This document shows, one piece after another, positions 1 through 7,208 of a stretch of DNA of 11,878 bases. The position numbers were made by a program, and so were the translations under genes. A model generated the notes under the pieces. It did no database searches. It saw nothing but the letters and a program-made list of their open reading frames with translations, and was not told where the DNA came from. The stretch covers positions 1 through 11,878 of the forward strand of contig JAEZMP010000392.1 in assembly GCA_023442215.1 (NCBI GenBank), given 5' to 3'. Each line of letters begins with the position of its first letter. The stretch's first letter is position 1. Source of the DNA: Pseudomonadota bacterium. Lineage in GTDB: Bacteria; Pseudomonadota; Alphaproteobacteria; Rhizobiales; Segnochrobactraceae.

Positions 1-837
1 GGCGGCCTGAAGATCGCGGCCGTGAAGGCTCCGGGCTTCGGCGATCGCCGCAAGGCGATGCTCGAGGACATCGCGATCCTCACCGGCGGCACCGTGATCT
101 CCGAAGACCTCGGCATCAAGCTCGAGAGCGTCACGCTCGACATGCTCGGCCGCGCCAAGAAGGTCTCCATCACCAAGGAGAACACCACGATCGTCGACGG
201 TGCGGGCGAGAAGTCCGACATCGAAGGCCGCGTGGCGCAGATCAAGGCGCAGATCGAGGAGACCACCTCGGACTACGACCGCGAGAAGCTGCAGGAGCGT
301 CTGGCGAAGCTGGCCGGCGGCGTCGCGGTGATCCGCGTCGGCGGCGCCACCGAGATCGAGGTGAAGGAGCGCAAGGACCGCGTCGACGACGCGCTGAACG
401 CCACCCGCGCCGCAGTCGAGGAAGGCATCGTCCCGGGCGGCGGCGTCGCTCTGCTGCGCGCCAAGAAGGCCGTCGCGGCGGTGACGTCCAACATCGCCGA
501 CGTCCAGGCCGGCGTGAAGATCGTGCTGCGCGCCCTTGAAGCCCCGATCCGCCAGATCGCCGAGAATGCCGGCGTGGAAGGCTCCATCGTGGTCGGCAAG
601 GTGCTGGAGTCTTCGGACAACGAAGGCTTCGACGCCCAGACCGAGACCTATGTCGACATGATCAAGGCCGGCATCATCGATCCGACCAAGGTCGTGCGCA
701 CCGCGCTTCAGGATGCCGCGTCGGTGTCCTCGCTGCTCATCACCACCGAGGCGCTGATCGCCGAGCTGCCGAAGCCGGCCGCTCCGGCGATGCCGGGCGG
801 CGGCGGCATGGGCGGCATGGGCGGCATGGACTTCTGA
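1..837 (+). CDS. groEL: Chaperonin GroEL (Hsp60), 3' half; 5' end outside window
   Basis: This is the C-terminal 278 residues of the 60-kDa chaperonin, which folds proteins in the cytoplasm as a double heptameric ring with GroES and ATP. The frame is open from base 1 (reading GGLKIAAVKAPGFGDRRKAM), so the gene starts before the window and the GTG at 22 is internal. The visible part runs from the end of the apical domain through the intermediate and equatorial domains. RVDDALNATRAAVEEG contains the Asp that corresponds to the ATPase Asp398 of E. coli GroEL, followed by the nucleotide-site loop IVPGGGVALLRA. The protein ends in the Gly-Met-rich tail GGGGMGGMGGMDF typical of bacterial GroEL. groES would be expected upstream. 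Rhizobial relatives often carry several groEL copies, so this need not be the only one. An intrinsic terminator lies about 120 bp downstream. Identification is essentially certain. Confidence 0.98.
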   Translation, partial: GGLKIAAVKAPGFGDRRKAMLEDIAILTGGTVISEDLGIKLESVTLDMLGRAKKVSITKENTTIVDGAGEKSDIEGRVAQIKAQIEETTSDYDREKLQERLAKLAGGVAVIRVGGATEIEVKERKDRVDDALNATRAAVEEGIVPGGGVALLRAKKAVAAVTSNIADVQAGVKIVLRALEAPIRQIAENAGVEGSIVVGKVLESSDNEGFDAQTETYVDMIKAGIIDPTKVVRTALQDAASVSSLLITTEALIAELPKPAAPAMPGGGGMGGMGGMDF

Positions 838-958
838 GGACGTCCTGACGCCGGCGCCCGACAGGCCGTGACCGGGTTCGCCCGGTCGCGGTGGCGACAC
901 GGACCGTCCGAGGACGTCCGGTCGCCGGGGGCCGCCGACGAAGGTTACGAACATGAAG
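836..958 (+). other. groEL 3' untranslated region with hairpin and repeated GAGGACGTCC
   Basis: The stretch between the groEL stop and its terminator has no credible gene. It holds a perfect 7-bp hairpin with a TTCG loop (stem GACCGGG at 870-876, loop 877-880, stem CCCGGTC at 881-887). It also holds two copies of GAGGACGTCC, each containing an 8-bp palindrome, at 836-845 (overlapping the stop codon) and 910-919. A stable hairpin ahead of the terminator could protect the abundant groEL mRNA from 3' exonucleases. That is inference from structure only. Confidence 0.45.
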
Positions 959-995
959 CCGCCGGCGCATCGGATGCGCCGGCGGTTTCTTTTTT
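959..995 (+). terminator. Intrinsic terminator of groEL
   Basis: A perfect 12-bp inverted repeat, CCGCCGGCGCAT (959-970) and ATGCGCCGGCGG (974-985), encloses a 3-nt loop CGG. It is followed directly by the T-rich tract TTTCTTTTTT (986-995). This is a textbook rho-independent terminator on the plus strand, placed to end the groEL transcript. Read from the minus strand the hairpin is not followed by T residues, so it is unlikely to end the glycosyltransferase transcript arriving from the right. Confidence 0.95.
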
Positions 996-1026
996 GAAGA
1001 CAGGAATGTGCGGACGGGAAGCCGGC

Positions 1027-1074
1027 CGGCTATCAGGACGCCCGGCTACCAAGTCGCCCGGCTACCAGGGCGCC
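1027..1074 (-). repeat. Three 16-bp tandem repeats across the glycosyltransferase stop codon
   Basis: Three adjoining 16-bp units occupy 1027-1042, 1043-1058 and 1059-1074. On the plus strand they read CGGCTATCAGGACGCC, CGGCTACCAAGTCGCC and CGGCTACCAGGGCGCC. On the minus strand each unit contains TAG. The unit at 1059-1074 supplies the actual stop (1064-1062). Because 16 is not a multiple of 3, the three TAGs at 1064, 1048 and 1032 fall in three different frames. Replication slippage is the simplest origin. Confidence 0.85.
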
Positions 1075-2612
1075 GCGTGGTGGAGCGGATTGCCGATGGG
1101 ATCGGCGACGCGGATCACCACATAGCGGTCGAGCAGGATGCCGCCGGCGCGGCGCTCGATCACGCCGAGGGGCTTCACGTCGCGGAAGCGCAGATCGAGA
1201 TATTGCGGGTAGAAATTGCGCTCCAGGCCGACGAACAGGCCGGGCTGCTGCAGGATCGCCGGATCGGGATCGGGCGCGGCGGCATAGCGCAGGCGCTCGT
1301 GGAGCTGCTCCACCGGAACCTGCCGCAGATAATAGGAGAGTTCGCCGGTCATGGCGTAGTTCTGCGTCGCGATCCAGCGCGCGCCGGCCGCCACGCGCTG
1401 CTTCTCGACTTCCGCGGCGAGGTCCTTCCAGCCGCGCAGCTGCTGGGTGGGATCGAGCGGCGAGACGATGCCGGCGATCGGCCGCGCGCCATGGGCCATG
1501 ACACCGATGCCGGTCGCGAGGCCGGCCACCACCGCCCACGGCAGCAGCAACGAAAGCCAGCGGCAGAGACGGCCACGGCCCCCGCCTGCCAGCCAGGCCG
1601 CGGCATCGCCGGCGACGAGCGCGCTCGCCGCGAACAGCGGCGCCGCCCAGTTCGCCTGCACCCGGTCGTGGAAGCCGTGGCTGACGAGATAGAGCGCGAA
1701 CGGCAGGCTCGTGGCGACGAGAAGGCCTCGGCGGACATCGCCCTTCCAGCCGGCACGGACCGCAAGCCACGCGCCGAGCAGCACATAGGGCACCAGCAGC
1801 GGGCCGATCAGCAGGACCTCGCCGGCGATGAATTCCGGCACGTGCTCCAGTTCGAGCGAGCCGGCCTCGGCGCGGCCGAACTGCTTGATGAACGACGCCC
1901 AGCCGTGATGCGCATTCCAGAGCACCACCGGCAGGAAGATCAGCCCGGCGAGCAGGCCCCCGGCCCAGAGCTGCCAGGCCGCGAGCCAGCGGCGGTTTTC
2001 CCGCCACGCCAGAATCCAGAGCACCATGCCGGCGCCGAGAAAGAGCACGGAATATTTAGAGACGAGGCCGAGCCCGGCGAAGGCCCCGGCGACGAGCCAC
2101 CACGACGGCCGGCCGGAGCGGACGAGTTCGGCCAGCGCCCAGACCGCGAGGCCCCAGAACAGCGCCGAGGGCTGGTCGGGCGTGGCGACGATGCCCGCCC
2201 CGCCGATGAACACGGTGGCGTTGAGCACGAGCACGGACCAGGCCGCCGCCCGCTCGCTTTCGAACAGGATGCGGGCGGTGCGCCACAGCGCCAGCGAGCC
2301 GATGGCGACGGACAGCACCGAGAACAGCCGCAGCCCGAGCGCGTTGTCGCCGACGAGGGCGATGCCCGCCGTCATCCACCACCCCACCATCGGCGGATGG
2401 TCGAGATAGCCCCAGGCCGGGTGCAGGCCCCAGAGTCGGTAGTAGGCCTCGTCCTCGGTCGGCGGCGTCGCGGCCGAGAAGAACAGGCGCAGCAGGGTCA
2501 ATGCCAGAACGAGCACGGCGACGCCGGCCGGCGTCAGGAAGAACCCGCCCCAGCGCGCGAGCCACGTCATCGGGCCGGCAGGGCGGGCGCTTGGCACGGC
2601 ATCGCTGGTCAC
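1062..2612 (-). CDS. GT-C membrane glycosyltransferase, GT39/ArnT-like (PMT_2 family)
   Basis: A 516-residue polytopic inner-membrane protein of the dolichyl-phosphate-mannose-protein mannosyltransferase-like superfamily (PMT_2). These enzymes move a sugar from a polyprenyl-phosphate carrier to an acceptor on the periplasmic side. After a short N-terminus comes a hydrophobic segment (about residues 24-45). The first loop then holds PTEDEAYYRLWG (acidic pair about 54-55, the family's catalytic-type motif) and HPAWGYLDHPP (about 63-73). About ten further hydrophobic stretches follow, and a soluble C-terminal part contains QNYAMTGELSYYL. The start is uncertain. A TTG at 2630 would add six residues but has its purines immediately adjacent. 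The GTG at 2612 has GAGGA (2628-2624) about 11 nt upstream and is preferred. An ATG at 2570 lacks a ribosome site. The gene stands alone, convergent with groEL and divergent from psuK. Donor and acceptor (lipid A, glycan or protein) cannot be told. Confidence 0.88.
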   Translation of the reverse strand: MTSDAVPSARPAGPMTWLARWGGFFLTPAGVAVLVLALTLLRLFFSAATPPTEDEAYYRLWGLHPAWGYLDHPPMVGWWMTAGIALVGDNALGLRLFSVLSVAIGSLALWRTARILFESERAAAWSVLVLNATVFIGGAGIVATPDQPSALFWGLAVWALAELVRSGRPSWWLVAGAFAGLGLVSKYSVLFLGAGMVLWILAWRENRRWLAAWQLWAGGLLAGLIFLPVVLWNAHHGWASFIKQFGRAEAGSLELEHVPEFIAGEVLLIGPLLVPYVLLGAWLAVRAGWKGDVRRGLLVATSLPFALYLVSHGFHDRVQANWAAPLFAASALVAGDAAAWLAGGGRGRLCRWLSLLLPWAVVAGLATGIGVMAHGARPIAGIVSPLDPTQQLRGWKDLAAEVEKQRVAAGARWIATQNYAMTGELSYYLRQVPVEQLHERLRYAAAPDPDPAILQQPGLFVGLERNFYPQYLDLRFRDVKPLGVIERRAGGILLDRYVVIRVADPIGNPLHHAAPW

Positions 2613-2881
2613 GGTGGCGGGATTCCTCAACTTCCGGCGGACGTATCCCCGCCGCCTGCGACGCCCGGGCGCCCTGCCGATCGAAGCGGCGTTCCGAACG
2701 CGCCCCGCGCCGCGGCGCCTCTCCCGGATGCGAGGCGGGCGCCCGATGCTGTAGAGCCGGCGGCGGCCTTTTTCAAGGCGGGCTGCGATGGGGGCGATTG
2801 CCGTCTAGACTTTTGTCTGTCTTCTCAATAAATGTCGAGAGGAGACGCCGTCGTCGTGATCCGCCGAGAGGCCCCGCCTTC
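2613..2881. promoter_or_regulatory. Divergent intergenic region between the glycosyltransferase and psuK
   Basis: This 269-bp stretch separates two divergent start codons and contains no convincing gene, so it should hold both promoters. On the psuK side there is a cluster of GTCT/AGAC elements: the 8-bp palindrome GTCTAGAC at 2803-2810, then TTTT and GTCT (2815-2818), giving a second inverted repeat AGAC-TTTT-GTCT. The least GC-rich part, around 2811-2835, contains CTCAATAAAT and could carry a -10 element, with TTGCCG (2799-2804) as a possible -35. GAGAGG at 2866-2871, 10 nt before the ATG, is the likely psuK ribosome site. A small hairpin GCCTT-TTTC-AAGGC sits at 2766-2779. Promoter assignment is tentative. 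Confidence 0.4.
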
Positions 2882-4036
2882 ATGTCGCAGTCTTCCGACG
2901 CCCTGAACGAACCGGAGCGCGCGATCCTGTCCCGGATCGAGGCCGATCCGTTCGTGTCGCAGCAGGACCTCGCGGCGGCGCTCGGGCTCGGCCGCTCGAC
3001 GGTCGCGACCTACATCGCCCAACTCGTTCGCAAGGGCTACCTGCTCGGCCGCGCCTACGTTCCCGCGCCGCGCCCCGCGGTCATGGTGATCGGCGGCGCG
3101 GTGATCGACCGCAAATACCGCGCCGCGGGACCGGTGCTTGCCGGCACATCCAACCCTGTGACGAGCCGGCGCGCCTTCGGCGGTGTCGGCCGCAACGTCG
3201 CCGAGGTACTGGCGCGGGTCGGCGTGGAGACCACGCTCGTCACCGCCGTGGGCGACGACGAGGCGGGCCATTCGCTGCTCGCGGCGGCGAAGGAGGCCGG
3301 GATCGACGTCAGCCGCGCGCTGGTGCGCCCGGGGGCCGCGACCGCGGAATATGTCGCGGTGCTCGATCCGGCCGGGCGGCTTTTCACCGGTCTCGCCGAC
3401 ATGGCGGTGTTCGAAACGATGACGCCGGCCGAGGTGGAACGGCTCGCCCCGGTGCTGGCCCGCACGGCCTGGGTCTTCCTCGACACCAACATGCCGGCGG
3501 AGGTGATCGCGGCGGTGTTCGCACTGAGGCGCGCGGGCCGTTTCCGGCTCGCGGCCGACGCCGTCTCGGTCGCGAAGTCGCGCCGGCTGCCGGCCGATCT
3601 CACGGGCCTCGACGTGCTGTTCCTCAATGCCGACGAGGCCGGCGCCATGGCCGGAGACGGCGGGGCCATGCCGCCGGAAGACTGCGCCCGCCGCCTGGTC
3701 GCAGCCGGTGCCGGGGCGGTGGTTCTCACCCTCGGCGAGGCCGGGCTGATCGTCGCCGACGGCGGCGGCTGCCATCACGTTGCCGCCGTCCCGGCCGAGG
3801 TCGTGGACGTCACCGGGGCGGGCGACGCACTGATCGCCGTCACCCTCGCCCGGCTCCTCGCCGGCGCGCCGCTCCCCGCCGCCGTCCGGACCGGGGCGCG
3901 GATCGCCGCCCTGACGGTTGCGAGCGAGGCGAGCGTCGCGCCCGGCCTCTCCCCCGCCCTGATCGCCGCAGACACGGAAGATGCGTCCGGACCGGGCTCC
4001 GACCGGGACGCGCTACAGCAAGGACATCCATCATGA
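2882..4036 (+). CDS. psuK: Pseudouridine kinase with N-terminal winged HTH (PfkB family)
   Basis: A 384-residue fusion of a DNA-binding domain to a sugar/nucleoside kinase. Residues ~10-57 (from EPERAILSRIEADPF through RSTVATYIAQLVRKGYLLGR) form a winged helix-turn-helix of the Lrp/MarR-like HTH_24 type. From ~65 the PfkB (ribokinase) fold begins with VMVIGGAVIDRKY. The N-terminal PfkB signature is GGVGRN (100-105), followed by a VTAVGDDEAG stretch. The C-terminal signature DVTGAGD (309-315) carries the GAGD anion hole and the catalytic base Asp315. The expected reaction is ATP-dependent phosphorylation of pseudouridine to pseudouridine 5'-phosphate. Substrate is assigned mainly from the overlapping psuG, because PfkB sequence alone does not fix it. 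PfkB kinases with such an HTH are known (E. coli YeiI is one), and the HTH suggests autoregulation. ATG 2882 is chosen because it has GAGAGG 10 nt upstream and begins at the domain edge; upstream in-frame sequence is low-complexity Arg-rich read-through. Confidence 0.9.
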   Translation: MSQSSDALNEPERAILSRIEADPFVSQQDLAAALGLGRSTVATYIAQLVRKGYLLGRAYVPAPRPAVMVIGGAVIDRKYRAAGPVLAGTSNPVTSRRAFGGVGRNVAEVLARVGVETTLVTAVGDDEAGHSLLAAAKEAGIDVSRALVRPGAATAEYVAVLDPAGRLFTGLADMAVFETMTPAEVERLAPVLARTAWVFLDTNMPAEVIAAVFALRRAGRFRLAADAVSVAKSRRLPADLTGLDVLFLNADEAGAMAGDGGAMPPEDCARRLVAAGAGAVVLTLGEAGLIVADGGGCHHVAAVPAEVVDVTGAGDALIAVTLARLLAGAPLPAAVRTGARIAALTVASEASVAPGLSPALIAADTEDASGPGSDRDALQQGHPS

Positions 4037-4980
4037 CGACGAAGCCGCCGCATCCCTGGTTCGACATCGCCGACGAAGTCCGCGACGCACTGGCGCGCGG
4101 CGAGGCGGTGGTGGCGCTCGAATCGACCATCATCACCCACGGCATGCCGTTCCCCGACAATGTCTCGACCGCGCGGGCGGTCGAGGCGGCGGTTCGCGAG
4201 GCCGGTGCGGTGCCGGCCACCATCGCGGTCGTCGACGGGCGCATCAAGGTCGGCCTCGACGACGCCACGCTGGAGCGGATCGGCGCGGCGACGGACGTGG
4301 TGAAGGCATCGCGGCGCGACCTCGCCGTAATCGCCGCCCGCCGGGGCACGGCGGGCACCACCGTGGCCTCCACCATGCTGATCGCCGCCCGGGCCGGCAT
4401 CCCGATCTTCGCCACCGGGGGCATCGGCGGCGTGCATCGCGGAGCGGAGACGACGTTCGACGTCTCGGCGGATCTGGAGGAACTGGGCAATACGCCGGTC
4501 GCGGTGGTGTGCGCCGGCGCGAAGTCGATCCTCGACATCCCCAAGACGCTCGAATATCTCGAGACCCGCGGCGTGCCCGTGCTCGGCTACCGCACGGATG
4601 CGTTCCCGGCCTTCTTCTCCCGGGACTCCGGATCGCCCGTCGACGCGCGCTTCGACGACCCGGCCGCGATCGCCGCCGTGATCGCGGCCCAGCGCAACCT
4701 CGGCCTCCAGGCCGGCATCCTCATCGCCAATCCGGTGCCCGAGGCCGATGCCCTGCCAGGCGACGAGATCGAACGCACGATCGCCGAAGCCGTCGCCGAA
4801 GCGGCGCAGCGCGGCATCGGCGGCAAGGATCTGACCCCGTTCCTGCTCGCACGCATCAACGCGCTGACGGGGGGCAGCAGCCTCAGGACCAACATCGCCC
4901 TCATCCTCGACAACGCGCGCCTCGCCGCGAAGATCGCGCGCGCGCTGGCGGCGGAGACCGCCTCCGCGACGGCCGCCTGA
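4033..4980 (+). CDS. psuG: Pseudouridine-5'-phosphate glycosidase
   Basis: A 315-residue cytoplasmic enzyme that reversibly cleaves the C-C glycosidic bond of pseudouridine 5'-phosphate to uracil and ribose 5-phosphate. The sequence matches PsuG (YeiN/IndA family) along its length. Landmarks are VALESTIITHGMPFPDN (Glu30), VVKASRRD (Lys91), the glycine-rich FATGGIGGVHRG, DVSADL (Asp147), CAGAKSILD (Lys164) and LRTNIAL (Asn287). With an offset of one or two residues these fit the E. coli active-site set Glu31, Lys93, Asp149, Lys166 and Asn289 as I recall them. Lys166 is the residue that forms the covalent ribose adduct. The start ATG overlaps the psuK stop as ATGA (4033-4036), and AAGGA at 4020-4024 inside psuK gives an 8-nt spacing, so the two are translationally coupled. 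No pseudouridine transporter gene is visible beside them. A strong hairpin follows. Confidence 0.97.
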   Translation: MTTKPPHPWFDIADEVRDALARGEAVVALESTIITHGMPFPDNVSTARAVEAAVREAGAVPATIAVVDGRIKVGLDDATLERIGAATDVVKASRRDLAVIAARRGTAGTTVASTMLIAARAGIPIFATGGIGGVHRGAETTFDVSADLEELGNTPVAVVCAGAKSILDIPKTLEYLETRGVPVLGYRTDAFPAFFSRDSGSPVDARFDDPAAIAAVIAAQRNLGLQAGILIANPVPEADALPGDEIERTIAEAVAEAAQRGIGGKDLTPFLLARINALTGGSSLRTNIALILDNARLAAKIARALAAETASATAA

Positions 4981-4994
4981 CGGCTCTCACGCCC

Positions 4995-5030
4995 GGGCGG
5001 GCCTTATCCGCAAGGCCCGCCCCTCTCTGT
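4995..5030 (+). terminator. Probable terminator of the psuKG operon
   Basis: A perfect 11-bp inverted repeat, GGGCGGGCCTT (4995-5005) and AAGGCCCGCCC (5012-5022), with a 6-nt loop ATCCGC, starts 14 nt after the psuG stop. The following bases (TCTCTGTC, then CCGTTCCTTTG) are pyrimidine-rich but not a true T-tract. It is probably a terminator of moderate strength or a 3'-end stabilising hairpin. Confidence 0.7.
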
Positions 5031-5040
5031 CCCGTTCCTT

Positions 5041-5437
5041 TGCCGGCAGCCTTTCGGCAGCGCAACCTCAGGGTACGGGAGTACAAATACAAACCTTCGT
5101 ATAGTTCATTGTACGAGTGGTAACTTGATTTCCGTTGAAAAGCCCGCCTATCCTGCGCATCTGAACGATGCACAAGGCGCATGAAACTGTTTGCGCTTAG
5201 CCCGAACCAAAGGGAACGGCCTGACACATTTATATCCCGGTCCGAATGCTGACAAAGCGATGACTATGCGCCGGAATGCATCCGACACAAAGAAATCATG
5301 GACTCAAGCAGACATATTGCGCGCGCCCAGCGTGCTGGTCGACCTGACCGGGCTATTTTCCTGAAGACGCGCCGTTCCGCTCTCTCTTTTCCCGCCGACT
5401 GTTTCCTCTGCTCGCCACTAGCGCCCAAGGTGTTCGC
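5041..5437 (+). promoter_or_regulatory. Leader of the malic enzyme gene, richer in A+T
   Basis: About 400 bp without a convincing gene, visibly richer in A and T than its surroundings, which suits a long regulatory leader. A tentative sigma-70 promoter is TTGATT (5125-5130), an 18-nt spacer and TATCCT (5149-5154), about 280 nt before the malic enzyme ATG. Just upstream, GTAC recurs at 5073, 5081 and 5111, and an imperfect dyad TCGTATAGTTCATTGTACGA spans 5097-5116, a position where a regulator could bind. AAGG at 5427-5430 is the malic enzyme ribosome site, 7 nt before ATG 5438. A 34-codon ORF (5260-5364) lies in the leader but lacks a good ribosome site. No known riboswitch was recognised. 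Confidence 0.4.
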
Positions 5438-7123
5438 ATGACGACCAAAAAGATCGACGCGACCCGGTTCCACGGCCAGGAACTGATCGATACGCCGCTC
5501 CTCAACAAGGCGGACGCCTTCTCCGATTCCGAACGCACGACATTCCGGCTGCACGGGCTGCTTCCGCCGTCGGTGGAGACGATCGAGACCCAGCTTGAGC
5601 GCGTGAAGGACGCCTACCAGCAGAAGACGACGGATCTGGAACGCCATATCTACCTGCGCGCGCTGCAGGATACCAACGAGACGCTGTTCTACCGCTTCAT
5701 GGTCGAGAACGTCACCGAACTGATGCCGATGGTCTACACGCCGGTCGTCGGCCTCGGCTGCCAGAAGTTCAGCGAGATCTACCGCCGCCCCCGCGGCCTG
5801 TTCATCAGCTATCCGCTGCGCGATTCCATCGACACGATCCTGGAGGCGGTCGGTGATCAGGATGTGCGCGTCATCGTCGTCACCGACGGCGAGCGCATCC
5901 TCGGTCTCGGCGACCAGGGCACCGGCGGCATGGGCATTCCGATCGGCAAGCTGTCGCTCTACACCGCCTGCGGCGGCATCGCGCCGGAATACACCCTGCC
6001 GATCACGCTCGACGTCGGCACCAACAACCAGGAGCGGCTCGACGATCCGCTCTATATCGGCTGGCGCAACCGCCGCATCACCGGCGACGAATATGTCGCG
6101 TTCGTCGATGCGTTCGTGGCCGCCGTGAAGCGCAAGTGGCCGAACGTGCTGCTGCAGTTCGAGGATTTCGCGCAGAACCACGCCACCATGTTCCTGGAGC
6201 GCTATCGCGACCAGCTCTGCATGTTCAATGACGACGTGCAGGGCACCGCCTCGGTGGTGGTCGGCACGGTGCTGTCGGCGGTCAAGGTCTCCGGCCGGCC
6301 GCTTTCCGACCAGCGCGTGGTGGTGGTCGGAGCCGGCTCGGCCGGCTGCGGCATCGCCGAGCAGATGATCCAGCTCATGGTCGAGGACGGCGTCGACCCG
6401 AAGGAAGCCCGGTCGCGGTTCTACATGATCGATCGCGAGGGCCTGGTGCTCGACACCCAGCAAGGGCTGTGGCCGTTCCAGGCGAAGCTCGCCCACACCG
6501 CCGCCGACCTCGCCTCGTGGCCGGCGGGCGCCGTTCCGGGCAAGTTCTCGTTCCTCGAGACGGTCAAGAACGCCAAGCCGACCATCCTGATCGGCGTCAC
6601 CGGCCAGCCGGACATCTTCACCCAGGAGATCATCCGGACCATGGCGGCGACGGTGGAGCGGCCGATCGTGTTCCCGCTGTCGAACCCGACAAACCGTTGC
6701 GAGGCCCAGCCCTCCGACGTGCTCGCCTGGACCAACGGCCGGGCGATCATCGGCACCGGCAGCCCGTTCCAGCCCGTGCCGCATGACGGCAAGCTCTTCC
6801 CCATCGCCCAGACCAACAACGCCTACATCTTCCCGGGCCTCGGCCTCGGCATCCTCGCGCTCGGCATTCCCCGCGTCAGCGACGGCATGTTCATGGCCGC
6901 GTCGCGGGCTCTCGCCGACGCGAACGCCGGTGGCGACGGCAGCGTGCCGGTACTGCTGCCGCCGCTCGCCGACATCCGCGCCGTTTCGCGCGCGATCGCG
7001 ATCGCCGTCGTCAAGGCGGCCATCAAGGACGGACTGGTGGCCGCCGCTGACGACGACACCATCGCCGCCAAGGTCGACGCCACGATGTGGAACCCGGAAT
7101 ACCGGGACTATGTTGCCGCCTGA
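5438..7123 (+). CDS. maeA: NAD-dependent malic enzyme (MaeA/SfcA type)
   Basis: A 561-residue oxidative decarboxylase converting L-malate and NAD(P)+ to pyruvate, CO2 and NAD(P)H. The length fits the E. coli MaeA/eukaryotic-type family (about 560). Visible landmarks are the catalytic Tyr100 in YTPVVG, the general base Lys171 in GIPIGKLSLY, metal ligands Glu242-Asp243 (QFEDF) and Asp266, the malic enzyme signature FNDDVQGTA (263-271), and the Rossmann loop GAGSAG (298-303). The spacing of Tyr, Lys and the Glu-Asp...Asp set parallels human Y112, K183, E255, D256 and D279. The C-terminus contains SNPTNRCEAQPSD and the substrate-site AQTNNAYIFPG. There is no C-terminal phosphotransacetylase-like domain, unlike the ~770-aa malic enzymes common in rhizobia. 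Preference for NAD over NADP is inferred from the family. The gene lies 111 bp before poxB and may share its transcript. Start ATG 5438 follows AAGG at a 7-nt spacing. Confidence 0.96.
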   Translation: MTTKKIDATRFHGQELIDTPLLNKADAFSDSERTTFRLHGLLPPSVETIETQLERVKDAYQQKTTDLERHIYLRALQDTNETLFYRFMVENVTELMPMVYTPVVGLGCQKFSEIYRRPRGLFISYPLRDSIDTILEAVGDQDVRVIVVTDGERILGLGDQGTGGMGIPIGKLSLYTACGGIAPEYTLPITLDVGTNNQERLDDPLYIGWRNRRITGDEYVAFVDAFVAAVKRKWPNVLLQFEDFAQNHATMFLERYRDQLCMFNDDVQGTASVVVGTVLSAVKVSGRPLSDQRVVVVGAGSAGCGIAEQMIQLMVEDGVDPKEARSRFYMIDREGLVLDTQQGLWPFQAKLAHTAADLASWPAGAVPGKFSFLETVKNAKPTILIGVTGQPDIFTQEIIRTMAATVERPIVFPLSNPTNRCEAQPSDVLAWTNGRAIIGTGSPFQPVPHDGKLFPIAQTNNAYIFPGLGLGILALGIPRVSDGMFMAASRALADANAGGDGSVPVLLPPLADIRAVSRAIAIAVVKAAIKDGLVAAADDDTIAAKVDATMWNPEYRDYVAA

Positions 7124-7131
7124 GCAAGCCG

Positions 7132-7208
7132 GCCGGCGCCGTTTCCGGCTCGCCGGCCGACCGTGAAATCGAAGCCGGGGTGCCGGGCGGCCGTGGCCGC
7201 GGCACCCC
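7132..7208 (+). other. Two GC-rich hairpins between maeA and poxB
   Basis: The 111-bp spacer contains two stable inverted repeats. The first pairs GCCGGCG (7132-7138) with CGCCGGC (7151-7157), with an inner CCG/CGG pair around TTTC. The second pairs GGGGTGCCG (7177-7185) with CGGCACCCC (7200-7208), with an inner CGGCC/GGCCG stem. Neither is followed by a T-tract, so neither is a clear intrinsic terminator. They could act as RNA processing or stability elements that set different mRNA levels for maeA and poxB, or as weak terminators. Confidence 0.45.

Noticed and set aside
959..1000. The groEL terminator acting in both directions
   Set aside because: Read from the minus strand, the hairpin is preceded by A residues and followed by CTTCATGTTC, with no T-tract.
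1008..2831. A 607-codon plus-strand open frame opposite the glycosyltransferase
   Set aside because: Its composition is low-complexity Arg/Pro/Glu/His, and the minus strand encodes a clear membrane glycosyltransferase with family motifs.
2501..2881. An N-terminal extension of psuK starting at 2501
   Set aside because: The added 127 residues are Arg/Ala/Pro-rich with no domain and run into the divergent gene. ATG 2882 has a ribosome site and begins at the HTH domain.
4901..5227. A 108-codon minus-strand ORF overlapping the psuG end and the leader
   Set aside because: Half of it is antisense to psuG, it crosses the psuG terminator hairpin, and it has no recognisable family.
5260..5364. A 34-codon ORF in the malic enzyme leader (MTMRRNASDTKKSW...LTGLFS)
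   Set aside because: It has no good ribosome site and no recognisable similarity. It is kept as a question in the leader finding rather than called a gene.
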